DNA from: Streptomyces sp. KL109B
Lineage (GTDB): Bacteria > Actinomycetota > Actinomycetes > Streptomycetales > Streptomycetaceae
Reading direction: 5' to 3'
Assembly (NCBI RefSeq): GCF_030766935.1
Contig: NZ_JASERL010000001.1
Location: 310,001 to 374,000, forward strand
Length of the DNA: 64,000 nucleotides
Part shown: one piece after another, positions 51,500 to 59,854 of the stretch
Numbering within the stretch: the first letter of the stretch is position 1
Layout of the letters: every line of letters begins with the position of its first letter
The notes under the pieces: model-generated
Told to the model about the DNA's origin: nothing
What the model saw: only the letters and a program-made list of their open reading frames with translations
The model's database searches: none
Program-made: the position numbers and the translations under genes

Positions 51500-52957
51500 A
51501 TGGCTTACGACGATCTTCGCTCCCTGCTCAGGGCTCTGGAGCGCGAGGGAGACCTCAAGCGCATCAAGGCCGAGGTCGACCCGTACCTGGAGGTCGGTGA
51601 GATCGTCGACCGGGTGAACAAGGCCGGCGGTCCCGCCCTCCTCTTCGAGAACGTGAAGGGCGCGTCGATGCCCCTCGCGATGAACGTGTTCGGCACCGAC
51701 CGGCGGCTGTTGAAGGCCCTCGGACTCAAGTCGTACAACGACATCAGCGACAAGATCGGCGGCCTGCTGAAGCCGGAGCTGCCGCACGGGTTCGTCGGCA
51801 TCCGCGAGGCGTTCGGCAAGCTCGGCGCGATGACCCACGTACCGCCGAAGAAGGTGAAGTCGGAGGCCGCCCCCGTGCAGGAGGTGGTCCTGGAGGGCGA
51901 GGACGTCGACCTCGACCAGCTCCCGGCGCTGTTCACCTGGCCCGAGGACGGCGGCTCCTTCTTCAACCTCGGCCTGACGCACACCAAGGACCCGGAGACG
52001 GGCGTCCGCAACCTCGGTCTCTACCGCCTCCAGCGCCACGACAAGCGCACCATCGGCATGCACTGGCAGATCCACAAGGACAGCCGGAACCACTACCAGG
52101 TGGCCGCCCGCAAGGGCGAGAAGCTGCCGGTCGCGATCGCCTTCGGCTGCCCGCCCGCCGTCACATACGCCTCGTCGGCGCCGCTGCCCGGCGACATGGA
52201 CGAGTACATGCTCGCCGGGTTCATCCAGGGCAAGCGCGTCGAGATGGTCGACTGCAAGACGGTGCCGCTCCAGGTCCCGGCCAACGCCGAGGTCGTCATC
52301 GAGGGCTGGCTGGAGCCGGGCGAGATGCTGCCCGAGGGCCCCTTCGGCGACCACACCGGCTTCTACACGCCGCAGGAACCCTTCCCCGCGCTGAAGATCG
52401 ACTGCGTGACGATGCGGAAGCGCCCACTGCTCCAGTCGATCGTCGTCGGCCGCCCCCCGACGGAGGACGGCCCACTGGGAAGGGCCACGGAACGCTTCTT
52501 CCTGCCCCTCCTCAAGGTGATCGTCCCGGACATCGTGGACTACCACCTCCCCGAGTCCGGCGGCTTCCACAACTGCGCGATCGTCTCGATCGACAAGAAG
52601 TACCCGAAGCACGCCCAGAAGGTCATGTCCGCGATCTGGGGCGCGCACATGATGTCGCTGACGAAGCTGATCGTGGTCGTCGACTCCGATTGCGACGTGC
52701 ACGACCTTCATGAAGTCTCTTGGCGGGCCCTCGGCAACACGGACTACGCCCGCGACCTGATGGTCACCGAGGGCCCGGTCGACCACCTCGACCACGCCTC
52801 GTACCAGCAGTTCTGGGGCGGCAAGGCGGGCATCGACGCGACGAAGAAGTGGCCCGAGGAGGGCTACACGCGGGACGGAGGCTGGCCCGAGATGGTCGTC
52901 TCCGACCCCCGTACGGCGGCCCTGGTGGACCGCCGTTGGAAGGAGTACGGACTCTAG
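51500..52957 (+). CDS. Menaquinone biosynthesis decarboxylase, UbiD family
   Basis: 485 residues. UbiD fold: MAYDDLRSLLRALEREGDLK, PALLFENVKGASMPLAMNVF, the prenyl-FMN-binding and acid region AFGCPPAVTYASSAPLPGDM and the Glu in GEMLPEGPFGDHTGFYTPQE. It should decarboxylate a naphthoate intermediate of the futalosine pathway, using prenylated FMN supplied by the UbiX-type gene at 55752. The stop overlaps the mqnP start by 1 nt (TAGTG). Confidence 0.93.
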   Translation: MAYDDLRSLLRALEREGDLKRIKAEVDPYLEVGEIVDRVNKAGGPALLFENVKGASMPLAMNVFGTDRRLLKALGLKSYNDISDKIGGLLKPELPHGFVGIREAFGKLGAMTHVPPKKVKSEAAPVQEVVLEGEDVDLDQLPALFTWPEDGGSFFNLGLTHTKDPETGVRNLGLYRLQRHDKRTIGMHWQIHKDSRNHYQVAARKGEKLPVAIAFGCPPAVTYASSAPLPGDMDEYMLAGFIQGKRVEMVDCKTVPLQVPANAEVVIEGWLEPGEMLPEGPFGDHTGFYTPQEPFPALKIDCVTMRKRPLLQSIVVGRPPTEDGPLGRATERFFLPLLKVIVPDIVDYHLPESGGFHNCAIVSIDKKYPKHAQKVMSAIWGAHMMSLTKLIVVVDSDCDVHDLHEVSWRALGNTDYARDLMVTEGPVDHLDHASYQQFWGGKAGIDATKKWPEEGYTRDGGWPEMVVSDPRTAALVDRRWKEYGL

Positions 52958-53862
52958 TGACCAGCGCCTCAGCAGCAATCCCGCAGCAGCCGGGACGGAC
53001 CAAGGCGTTCCTTCGCCTGGTCATGATCGAGCACTCGGTCTTCGCGCTGCCCTTCGCGTACATCGCCGCGCTGACGGCGATGTTCGAGTGGGACAAGAAC
53101 ATCCACTGGGGCCGTCTGCTCCTGGTCACGATCTGCATGGTCGGGCTGCGTACGTTCGCGATGGCGGCGAACCGGATCATCGACCGGGAGATCGACGCCC
53201 GTAACCCGCGCACCGCGCACCGCGAACTGGTCACGGGCGCGGTGTCGGTGAAGTCGGCGTGGACCGGCGCGCTGATCGCCCTGGTCGTCTTCCTCGCCTC
53301 GGCCGCGCTCCTGAACCCGCTCTGCCTGGCCCTCGCGCCCCTCGCGGTGATCCCGATGGTGGTCTATCCGTACGGCAAGCGGTTCACGAACTTCCCGCAG
53401 GCGATCCTCGGCCTCGCGCAGGCCATCGGCCCGATCGGCGCGTGGATCGCGATCACCGGCGAGTGGTCCTGGACGGCCGTCATCCTCGGCCTCGCGGTCG
53501 GCATCTGGATCGGCGGCTTCGACCTGATCTACGCCTGTCAGGACGTGGAGACGGACCGCGAGGTCGGCGTGAAGTCGGTCCCGGCCCGCTTCGGCATCCC
53601 CGGCGCGATCTGGGGCGCCCGCGCCTGCCACTTCGTCACGACGGCCCTGTTCGTCTGGTACGCCCTGGCCACCGACGCCGGCACGTTCTTCTGGGTCGGC
53701 CTCGTCATCGTCGCGGGCGCCTTCCTCTACGAGCACTCCATCGTGAAGCCCCACGACCTCTCCCGCCTGAACCGAGCGTTCTTCCAGGTCAACGGCTTCA
53801 TCGGGATCGCGCTGTTCGTGTGCGCGCTGCTTGACCTGCTGGTGCGGGGGCTGACGGTCTGA
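52957..53862 (+). CDS. mqnP: Menaquinone biosynthesis prenyltransferase MqnP (UbiA family)
   Basis: 301 residues from GTG 52957 (overlaps the UbiD-type stop by 1 nt; the longer frame is not needed). Eight or nine membrane spans. First prenyl diphosphate motif NRIIDREIDARNPRTAHREL (NxxxDxxxD); second motif DLIYACQDVETDREVGVKSV (DxxxD). It attaches the isoprenoid chain to the naphthoate ring in the membrane. Confidence 0.94.
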   Translation: MTSASAAIPQQPGRTKAFLRLVMIEHSVFALPFAYIAALTAMFEWDKNIHWGRLLLVTICMVGLRTFAMAANRIIDREIDARNPRTAHRELVTGAVSVKSAWTGALIALVVFLASAALLNPLCLALAPLAVIPMVVYPYGKRFTNFPQAILGLAQAIGPIGAWIAITGEWSWTAVILGLAVGIWIGGFDLIYACQDVETDREVGVKSVPARFGIPGAIWGARACHFVTTALFVWYALATDAGTFFWVGLVIVAGAFLYEHSIVKPHDLSRLNRAFFQVNGFIGIALFVCALLDLLVRGLTV

Positions 53863-54039
53863 GCGGTTCTGCCAGTGCCCCGTGGGGTGGTGGGGCTTGG
53901 GGCGGGTCCGTCGCTTCGCAACGGTGGGGTGGGTTCCCATTCGCGCCCCTGCGTGCACTGCTGTCACATCAGACCCAATCCTGGGGGACTGTGACGGGAA
54001 ACTTCGGGGATTTCGTAGTTCGGCGTCACAGTCCGCCCC

Positions 54040-54795
54040 TCACGCCAACCGCTCGCCCCCGCCCTCCGCGCGCAGCATGCGCAGGAAGGCCTTCAGGCCG
54101 GTGATGATCTCCTGGTTGTCCGTCAGGCGGTTCAGGGTGGAGTCGAATTCGCGGGTGAGGGCTTCGAAGCGTTGCTCCACGTGGTCCGCGCGTTGGTGGG
54201 TGGAGAGGCCGACCGCGTCCACGGACCGGCGGAGTTCGGCCAGGGCGCGGTACGTTTCCTCGGACTTTTCCTCCGTGACCGTGAGCCCTTTGCGTAGAGC
54301 CGTCACGGCCGTCTTGAGTTCGCCCACGTCGTCGCGTGGGAAGCGGACCTCGCTGTGCAGGGTCACGAGGCGGCGGCGCAGCGCGCCGAAGTAGCCGCCC
54401 GCCGGGCGGAAGACCGTGCTGAGCAGGTAGAAGCCGGCCAGCCAGTAGCCTGCCTTGCGGCCCGTGGCCCAGGCGGCGAGGACCGTTACGGCGCCCGTGA
54501 CCAGGTGGGCCCCGAGGGCCAGGCGCAGCATGACCGTCGCGATCCGCGCGGCCTCCGCGTCGCGGTCGGCGGGCACGGCGAGGCCCTTCTCCCGGCTGAC
54601 CCCGGCTTCGTGCACCACGGCTCGGGCCCGGAAGTAGAGGTTCCAGGGCACGGTGAGCAGCAGGACGAGCCACAGCAGGCACACCGCTCCGCCGCCGGTG
54701 ACCAGCACCGTCTCTGCGGGGACCTCAAGCGCGAAGACCAGAACGAACGCGGCGACCACGGCGGCGCCGCACACCAACAGGTATCGGGGCTTCAT
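54040..54795 (-). CDS. Membrane protein with coiled-coil-like C-terminus
   Basis: 251 residues. Two N-terminal membrane segments (YLLVCGAAVVAAFVLVFALE, VCLLWLVLLLTVPWNLYFRA) and two more after residue 85, then a long cytoplasmic helical stretch (LKTAVTALRKGLTVTEEKSE to NRLTDNQEIITGLKAFLRML) with hydrophobic heptad character. No family was recognised. It is convergent with mqnP and has no functional link to the menaquinone genes that can be read. Confidence 0.75.
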   Translation of the reverse strand: MKPRYLLVCGAAVVAAFVLVFALEVPAETVLVTGGGAVCLLWLVLLLTVPWNLYFRARAVVHEAGVSREKGLAVPADRDAEAARIATVMLRLALGAHLVTGAVTVLAAWATGRKAGYWLAGFYLLSTVFRPAGGYFGALRRRLVTLHSEVRFPRDDVGELKTAVTALRKGLTVTEEKSEETYRALAELRRSVDAVGLSTHQRADHVEQRFEALTREFDSTLNRLTDNQEIITGLKAFLRMLRAEGGGERLA

Positions 54796-54854
54796 GGCGT
54801 TACGGTCGCGCCCGGCGCGGCATTTCGTATGGGCGGGCGTACTCAGGTGCGTAC

Positions 54855-54960
54855 TCAGTCTTCGGCTTCGGCGCGGGCCTTCTTCAGGTTGGCGTTCACC
54901 TTGTGGGCGGTGGCCCAGGCGATCCCGAACTCCTCGACGATCTGGACGACCGGGGCCGGG
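54855..54960 (-). pseudogene. Fragment of a helix-turn-helix protein (C-terminal tail)
   Basis: On the minus strand this reads VVQIVEEFGIAWATAHKVNA, then NLKKARAEAED and a stop at 54855-54857. It resembles a GntR/HTH helix pair (V..I..EFGI...TA.KV) but has no start codon or upstream domain, and the frame runs into the opposite-strand Uma2 tail. It is probably a decayed remnant. Confidence 0.45.
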
Positions 54961-54961
54961 A

Positions 54962-55079
54962 CACCATCCCTTACGGAACGGACGTCACCCTCGAGTCGCC
55001 GCTCGGGAAGCTGGTCATCGCCACGGGGCAGTTCCCCGTCGACCCGGCGGCCCCCGCTCAGGGGTGGGACCGGGCCTGA
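54962..55079 (+). pseudogene. Uma2-family C-terminal remnant
   Basis: On the plus strand: DTIPYGTDVTLESPLGKLVI, then ATGQFPVDPAAPAQGWDRA and a stop at 55077. This matches the end of Uma2-type putative endonucleases (PYG..V.LP.P.G..L.T..FP). The first 150 or so residues are missing. It overlaps the end of the rhomboid gene on the opposite strand. Its 5' end abuts the HTH fragment, so a deletion or recombination joined two unrelated gene tails here. Confidence 0.5.
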
Positions 55080-55669
55080 GGCCGACGGAACACGAACGCC
55101 GCCGCCACTCCGGCCAGCAATCCGATCAGGTGGCCCTGCCAGCTCACCCCGTCATTCGTCGGGGACAGGCCTGCCAGGAATGACGTGCCCCAGTACGCGG
55201 CTATCAGCACGCCCATGACGATGCCGAGCGGGCGGCGTTCCACGAAGCCGCTGAGTACGACGAAAGCGAACAGGCCGAATATCAGGCCCGATGCGCCCGC
55301 CGTGTTCGTGTGGGAGGGGGCCACGAGCCACACCCCCAGGCCGTCCGCCACCACGATCAGCGCGCACGCGAGCAGGAAGCGGCGCAGGCCGCCGAGGGCC
55401 GCGAAGAAGCCGAGGACCAGGAGCGGGATCGTGTTCGCCGCCACGTGGCCGAAGCCGAAGTGGATGAAGGACGCCGGGATGACGTCGACCAGTTCGGAGG
55501 GGTCCCGGGGTTGGATGCCGAAGGTGTCCAGGGTGTGGCCCGTCGCCGTGTCGACCACTTCGAGGAGCCAGAGCAGGGCCACCAGCGCGAGCGTCACCTT
55601 CGCCGCCGTCAGTGCCCGCCCGCGCGTCGCCCCGCGCCGTGCCGCTTCGATCGATCCGCCGTAAGTCAT
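55058..55669 (-). CDS. Rhomboid-family intramembrane serine protease
   Basis: 203 residues from ATG 55669. Six to seven membrane segments. The catalytic Ser is in TAGASGLIFGLFAF (GxSG) and the catalytic His in VSWQGHLIGLLAGVAAAF. A conserved HFGFGHVAANTIPLLVLGF (H..F.H...N) segment is the rhomboid second-helix signature. It cleaves other membrane proteins within the bilayer; targets unknown. Divergent from ubiX. Confidence 0.93.
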   Translation of the reverse strand: MTYGGSIEAARRGATRGRALTAAKVTLALVALLWLLEVVDTATGHTLDTFGIQPRDPSELVDVIPASFIHFGFGHVAANTIPLLVLGFFAALGGLRRFLLACALIVVADGLGVWLVAPSHTNTAGASGLIFGLFAFVVLSGFVERRPLGIVMGVLIAAYWGTSFLAGLSPTNDGVSWQGHLIGLLAGVAAAFVFRRPQARSHP

Positions 55670-55739
55670 CTCGGCCCCCCGCCCGTCACGAATACAACGC
55701 ACCCGCCCCCTGCTCAAGTTCCCCTGCCAGGGGGCCGGA

Positions 55740-55745
55740 TAGGCT
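55740..55745 (+). promoter_or_regulatory. -10 hexamer TAGGCT, leaderless ubiX start
   Basis: TAGGCT ends 6 nt before the GTG at 55752. Confidence 0.5.
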
Positions 55746-55751
55746 CGTGGT

Positions 55752-56441
55752 GTGGAGCACGTCGAAGCAGCACGCAAGCGCAGGCCCTGGGTCGTCGGGG
55801 TGTCCGGCGCGTCGGGGACCCCGTACGCCGCTTCCGTGCTGCGCGCGCTCCTCGCGGCCGGCGAGGCCGTCGACCTGGTCGTCTCGCGGGCCTCGCGGCT
55901 CACGCTCCTCGACGAGACGGGGATCGGCTTCCGGGACGCCCATTGGCGCGAGGATCTGGAGGCGTGGCTCGCGCGCGGCGCCGACGGCAAGCCCGACACG
56001 TTCGGCGGAGGGATCGACCTGAGCGACGTGCGGTACTGGCCCGCCGGTGATCTCGCCGCGGGCCCCTCCTCCGGCTCGTACCCGGTTAAGGGAATGATCG
56101 TCGTGCCCGCCTCCACGGCGTGCGTGGCCGGTGTCGCGCTCGGGCTCTCGAAGGATCTGCTGCAGCGCGTGGCGAGTGTGACGCTCAAGGAGCGGCGGCC
56201 GCTGATCGTCACCGTACGGGAGACGCCTCTGAACGGGCAGACGCTCAAGCACCTGGTGACGCTCGACGAGGCGGGCGCCGTGGTGCTGCCCGCCTCGCCG
56301 GCCTTCTACGCGGGGGCGACGCACATCCAGGACCTGGTGGACTTCGTCGCGGGGCGGGCGCTCGACGCGGCGGGGGTGCCGCACACGCTGTACCGCCGGT
56401 GGGAGGGGGAGCTGGGGGGCGGCTCCCGCGAGCGTGAGTAG
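55752..56441 (+). CDS. ubiX: UbiX-family flavin prenyltransferase
   Basis: 229 residues from GTG 55752. Flavodoxin-like fold: VVGVSGASGTPYAASVLRAL (SGASG), then GMIVVPASTACVAGVALGLS and RRPLIVTVRETPLNGQTLKH. It makes prenylated FMN, the cofactor of UbiD-type decarboxylases, and the nearby UbiD gene (51500) is the likely recipient in menaquinone synthesis. Confidence 0.94.
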   Translation: MEHVEAARKRRPWVVGVSGASGTPYAASVLRALLAAGEAVDLVVSRASRLTLLDETGIGFRDAHWREDLEAWLARGADGKPDTFGGGIDLSDVRYWPAGDLAAGPSSGSYPVKGMIVVPASTACVAGVALGLSKDLLQRVASVTLKERRPLIVTVRETPLNGQTLKHLVTLDEAGAVVLPASPAFYAGATHIQDLVDFVAGRALDAAGVPHTLYRRWEGELGGGSRERE

Positions 56442-56455
56442 CGTGAGTAAGGGTC

Positions 56456-56590
56456 CTAGCGCTTCTTGCGGGGGGCCGCGTGCCGCCCGCGCGCGGGGCG
56501 CTCGGTGGCGGCGGGCTGCTTGCCGTGCGAACGATTGGCCGCGGCCTGCATCTCGCGCATGCGGGCGTAGGCCATCTCGATCGTGAACAC
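56456..56590 (-). CDS. Small basic protein (44 residues)
   Basis: GTG 56590 with GGAGAG 8 nt upstream on the minus strand, stop at 56456. It reads MFTIEMAYARMREMQAAANR, then a Pro/Arg/Lys-rich tail (RPARGRHAAPRKKR). The N-terminal helix is amphipathic and the tail strongly basic. Similar short proteins occur at ubiX/mqnE loci in Streptomyces; function unknown. Too short for routine ORF calling but with a good binding site. Confidence 0.68.
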   Translation of the reverse strand: MFTIEMAYARMREMQAAANRSHGKQPAATERPARGRHAAPRKKR

Positions 56591-56723
56591 GCTGACACTC
56601 TCCTGGGGTTCGCTGTTGAGCTTGAGATTTGAGCTTTAGTTTTCGTGGGGTAAAACCCTAGTGCGCCTTGGATTCTACGCGTAAGCTCGCGTCAACGCTG
56701 AACAATGAAAGGCATTGGACCTT

Positions 56724-57179
56724 ATGGACGCCGTGGACAGGCAGCTCATCCAGGCCCTGCGCGAGAACGGCCGCGCCTCGTACGCGGAGTTGGGCCGGCT
56801 CGTCGGCCTCTCCGGCCCCAGTGTCACGGACCGCATCAACCGCCTCGAAGCGGCGGGCGTGATCACCGGCTACCGCGCGACCGTCGACTCCGCCTCGCTC
56901 GGCCTCGGTGTCACCGCCCTCATCGGCATCTCCCTCTCCGACGCGGCGGACCACGAGGACGTGGCGCAGCGCCTGCGCGATCTGCACGAGATCGAGGACT
57001 GCTGGTTCATCGCGGGCGACGACTCGTACATGCTCAAGGTCCGCGCGGGCGACGTGGACAGCCTGGAGCGGACGATCCGGCGCCTCAGCGGCACGAAGGG
57101 CGTGTCCCGCACGCGTACCACCATCATCCTCTCCACGAAGTGGGAGAACCGGGTGGGGGAACTTCCCGAGGAAGTGTGA
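56724..57179 (+). CDS. Lrp/AsnC-family transcriptional regulator
   Basis: 151 residues from ATG 56724 (TTG 56715 is in frame but too close to GAAAGG). HTH: LDAVDRQLIQ-type opening, then RASYAELGRLVGLSGPSVTD and RINRLEAAGVITGYRATVDS. The AsnC_trans_reg domain follows (LIGISLSDAADHEDVAQRLR, ending RTRTTIILSTKWENRVGEL). It lies 47 nt upstream of mqnE on the same strand, so it is a candidate regulator of the late menaquinone step. Confidence 0.93.
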   Translation: MDAVDRQLIQALRENGRASYAELGRLVGLSGPSVTDRINRLEAAGVITGYRATVDSASLGLGVTALIGISLSDAADHEDVAQRLRDLHEIEDCWFIAGDDSYMLKVRAGDVDSLERTIRRLSGTKGVSRTRTTIILSTKWENRVGELPEEV

Positions 57180-57226
57180 CGGCGTACGGTTGGACCCGGT
57201 CTTTGAGCGAGGAGAGGTACGGGCTA

Positions 57227-58390
57227 ATGGACGCAGGGCTCAAGCGCGAGCTGGAGCAGAAGGTCAGGGACGGTGAGCGGCTGTCCCGCGAGGACGGCAT
57301 CGCGCTCTACGAGTCGGACGACCTGGCCTGGCTCGGCGGCCTCGCCCATGAGGTGCGTACGCGGAAGAACGGCGACGTCGTCCACTTCAACGTGAACCGT
57401 CACCTCAACATGACGAACGTGTGCACCGCGTCGTGCGCGTACTGCTCCTTCCAGCGCAAGCCCGGCGAGAAGGACGCCTACACGATGCGCATCGAGGAGG
57501 CCGTCAAGCTCGCCAAGGCGATGGAGTCGGAGAACCTGACGGAACTCCACATCGTCAACGGCCTGCACCCGAACCTTCCGTGGCGCTACTACCCGCGTTC
57601 GCTCAAGGCCCTCAAGGAGGCGCTGCCGGACGTCGGGCTCAAGGCCTTCACGGCCACCGAGATCCACCACTTCGAGAAGATCTCCGGGATGGGCGCGAGC
57701 GAGATCCTCGACGAGCTGATCGAGGCGGGTCTGGAGTCGCTCACCGGTGGCGGCGCCGAGATCTTCGACTGGGAGATCCGGCAGCACATCGTCGACCACG
57801 ACACCCACTGGGAGGACTGGTCGCGGATCCACCGGCTCGCGCACGAGAAGGGCCTCAAGACGCCCAGCACGATGCTGTACGGGCACATCGAGGAGCCCCG
57901 GCACCGGGTCGACCACGTGCTGCGGCTGCGCGAACTGCAGGACGAGACCGGCGGGTTCCAGGTCTTCATCCCGCTGCGCTACCAGCACGACTTCGTCGAC
58001 ATGCAGGACGGCAAGGTCCGCAACAAGCTGCAGGCGCGGACGACGATGGCCACGGGCGCCGAGGCGCTGAAGACCTTCGCCGTGTCCCGGCTGCTGTTCG
58101 ACAACGTGCCGCACGTGAAGTGCTTCTGGGTGATGCACGGGCTGCAGACGACGCAGCTCGCGTTGCAGCACGGGGCGGACGACATGGACGGTTCGGTCGT
58201 CGAGTACAAGATCACGCATGACGCGGACAACTACGGGACGCCGAACAAGCTGACCCGTGAGGATCTGCTCGACCTGATTCGTGACGCGGGGTTCCAGCCG
58301 GTGGAGCGGAATACGCGGTACGAGATTATTCGGGAGTACGAGGGCGCTGACGCGGGTCGCCGGGACGAGCCGCAGCCCATGAGGGTGTGA
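57227..58390 (+). CDS. mqnE: Aminofutalosine synthase MqnE (radical SAM)
   Basis: 387 residues from ATG 57227 with GGAGAGG 9-10 nt before. The radical SAM cluster is VCTASCAYCSFQRKPGEKDA (Cys66, Cys70, Cys73). Then IVNGLHPNLPWRYYPRSLKA, LTGGGAEIFDWEIRQHIVDH and IPLRYQHDFVDMQDG. It joins a 3-(enolpyruvyl-oxy)benzoate derivative to the SAM-derived adenosine to give aminofutalosine. This confirms the futalosine route. Confidence 0.95.
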   Translation: MDAGLKRELEQKVRDGERLSREDGIALYESDDLAWLGGLAHEVRTRKNGDVVHFNVNRHLNMTNVCTASCAYCSFQRKPGEKDAYTMRIEEAVKLAKAMESENLTELHIVNGLHPNLPWRYYPRSLKALKEALPDVGLKAFTATEIHHFEKISGMGASEILDELIEAGLESLTGGGAEIFDWEIRQHIVDHDTHWEDWSRIHRLAHEKGLKTPSTMLYGHIEEPRHRVDHVLRLRELQDETGGFQVFIPLRYQHDFVDMQDGKVRNKLQARTTMATGAEALKTFAVSRLLFDNVPHVKCFWVMHGLQTTQLALQHGADDMDGSVVEYKITHDADNYGTPNKLTREDLLDLIRDAGFQPVERNTRYEIIREYEGADAGRRDEPQPMRV

Positions 58391-58399
58391 CGGTCGCGG

Positions 58400-58456
58400 G
58401 GCTCTGCCCTGGGCCCCGCTGCCTCTCGTCCGACGGCGGGGCTCTAGAACCGGGCT
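58400..58456. repeat. GC palindromes in the mqnE-GNAT gap
   Basis: GCGGGGCTCTGCCCTGGGCC, then CCCCGCTGCC, then CGGCGGGGCTCTAG with a second GGGCTCTAG. It resembles a degenerate copy of the dispersed intergenic repeats and probably ends both convergent transcripts. Confidence 0.5.
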
Positions 58457-58981
58457 CTAGTCGAGCGGTAGCAGCATGTGGACGTCGTCCCTGTCGTCGC
58501 CGGGGGCGACGCGGATGGCGGCGGGGACGCGGCCGACTTCCTTGTAGCCGCATGCCGCGTAGAAGGTGTCCGCGCCCGTGCCGCCGCGGCAGGTGAGGCG
58601 GATGGCCTCGATGCCGTCGAAGGTGCGGGCCGCGTCCGCGGCGGCCGACATCAGGGCGCGGCCGTAGCCCTTGCCCTGGTGGCCGGGGTGGACCATCACT
58701 GTGTAGAGCCACAAGTGGTGCTTCATCAGGCGGTGTTGGTTGTACGTGAGGAAGGCGGACGCGGCGACCCGGCCGTGTTCGTCGTGGCCCACCAGGAGGC
58801 GGGTGCGGCCCTCGGCGAGGTCGGCGAGGCGCTTGACCAGTTCGGGGCGTATGTCGTCGGGCGTGACCGGCGGGACGAAGCCGACCGCGCCGCCGGCGTT
58901 CGTGACGTCCGACCACAGGGCGAGCAGTCCGTCGCGCAGGGCGGGGTCGACCGCCGGGTCGAGGGTGAAGTGCAGGGGCAT
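58457..58981 (-). CDS. GNAT-family N-acetyltransferase
   Basis: 174 residues from ATG 58981, 6 nt after TAGGCT on the minus strand, so leaderless. Acetyl-CoA motif A is LYTVMVHPGHQGKGYGRALM (Q.G.G.G) and motif B is AIRLTCRGGTGADTFYAACG, closing YKEVGRVPAAIRVA. It acetylates an unknown amine; antibiotic resistance or protein modification are both possible. Confidence 0.9.
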   Translation of the reverse strand: MPLHFTLDPAVDPALRDGLLALWSDVTNAGGAVGFVPPVTPDDIRPELVKRLADLAEGRTRLLVGHDEHGRVAASAFLTYNQHRLMKHHLWLYTVMVHPGHQGKGYGRALMSAAADAARTFDGIEAIRLTCRGGTGADTFYAACGYKEVGRVPAAIRVAPGDDRDDVHMLLPLD

Positions 58982-58987
58982 GGGCGG

Positions 58988-58993
58988 AGCCTA
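58988..58993 (-). promoter_or_regulatory. -10 hexamer TAGGCT (minus strand), leaderless GNAT start
   Basis: On the minus strand TAGGCT ends 6 nt before the ATG at 58981, the same element and spacing as ubiX. Confidence 0.5.
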
Positions 58994-59144
58994 ACCATCC
59001 ACTTCCGGGGGCTGTTGGTGACGTTCGTATGCCGGAATCGGGACCTTTGGCCGTAGGGGCGAGGTAAGCGCGGGCGTAGTTTGTGAATGTATTCACGAGC
59101 AAGCCCGCACCGCTCGGTGCGGCGGCAGGAAGAAGGCAACGGCC

Positions 59145-59723
59145 ATGGCTCTCCACGCATCGGACAGGCCCGCCCGGCACGGCGCGACGGGCGCCCCGCG
59201 CCGCAGCGCCGGCAGCCAGGACGACGTCGTCGTCCGCGCCCCCGCCGCCCGCGGCGTCCTCGCCGCGGCCCGGGTGCTCGTCGGCTTCTACTTCCTGTGG
59301 GCCTTCCTGGACAAGACCTTCGGTTTCGGCAAGTCGACGCCCTCCAACGGTAGTTGGCTCAACGGCGGCAGCCCCACCGAGGGCTTCCTGCTGCACGGCA
59401 CGACCGGGCCCTTCGCCCACATGTTTGACTCCGTGGCCGGGGCCTGGTGGCTCGACTTGGTCTTCATGCTGGGCCTGCTCGGCGTCGGCCTCGCCATGAT
59501 CCTCGGCGTCGGCATGCGGATCGCGGCCGGCGCGGGCACGCTCATGATGGCCTTCATGTGGCTCGTCACACTGTGGCCCGGCACCAACCCGTTCATGGAC
59601 GACCACTGGATGATCGCCCTCGTGCTGCTGATCGCCGCGGCGACCGGCGCGGGCCGCTACTACGGCCTCGGCGCGTTCTGGGCCCAGCTGCCCGTCGTCC
59701 GCAACAACCGCTGGCTGATCTGA
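59145..59723 (+). CDS. DoxX-family membrane protein
   Basis: 192 residues. After a 30-residue Arg/Ala-rich tail come four membrane spans: VLAAARVLVGFYFLWAFLDK, WWLDLVFMLGLLGVGLAMIL, RIAAGAGTLMMAFMWLVTLW and HWMIALVLLIAAATGAGRYY. The W..LDK..G sequence is typical of DoxX/DoxD and thiosulfate:quinone oxidoreductase-like subunits. Role in redox balance or membrane integrity is the usual inference. GAAGAAGGCA upstream may serve as the binding site. Confidence 0.88.
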   Translation: MALHASDRPARHGATGAPRRSAGSQDDVVVRAPAARGVLAAARVLVGFYFLWAFLDKTFGFGKSTPSNGSWLNGGSPTEGFLLHGTTGPFAHMFDSVAGAWWLDLVFMLGLLGVGLAMILGVGMRIAAGAGTLMMAFMWLVTLWPGTNPFMDDHWMIALVLLIAAATGAGRYYGLGAFWAQLPVVRNNRWLI

Positions 59724-59768
59724 GGCCGGGCCGGCGTCGGTCCGACGCCGCGAGCCCCCGCTGGAATC

Positions 59769-59804
59769 GAGCGCCCCTTCCCGTGCTTCACTGGAGGGGC
59801 GCTC
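59769..59804. terminator. Hairpin terminator after DoxX gene
   Basis: GAGCGCCCCT (59769-59778) pairs with AGGGGCGCTC (59795-59804) with a 16-nt loop, 45 nt after the stop. Confidence 0.7.
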
Positions 59805-59854
59805 GTCCTGTAAGGGCGGCTAGGCACTATTTCGGAACGGAAGAGTGGGTTGAC

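Noticed and set aside
53940..54030. GTCACA/TGTGAC motifs considered as a Crp binding site.
   Set aside because: The half sites are about 21 bp apart rather than 6, and both flanking genes end here, so there is no promoter to control.
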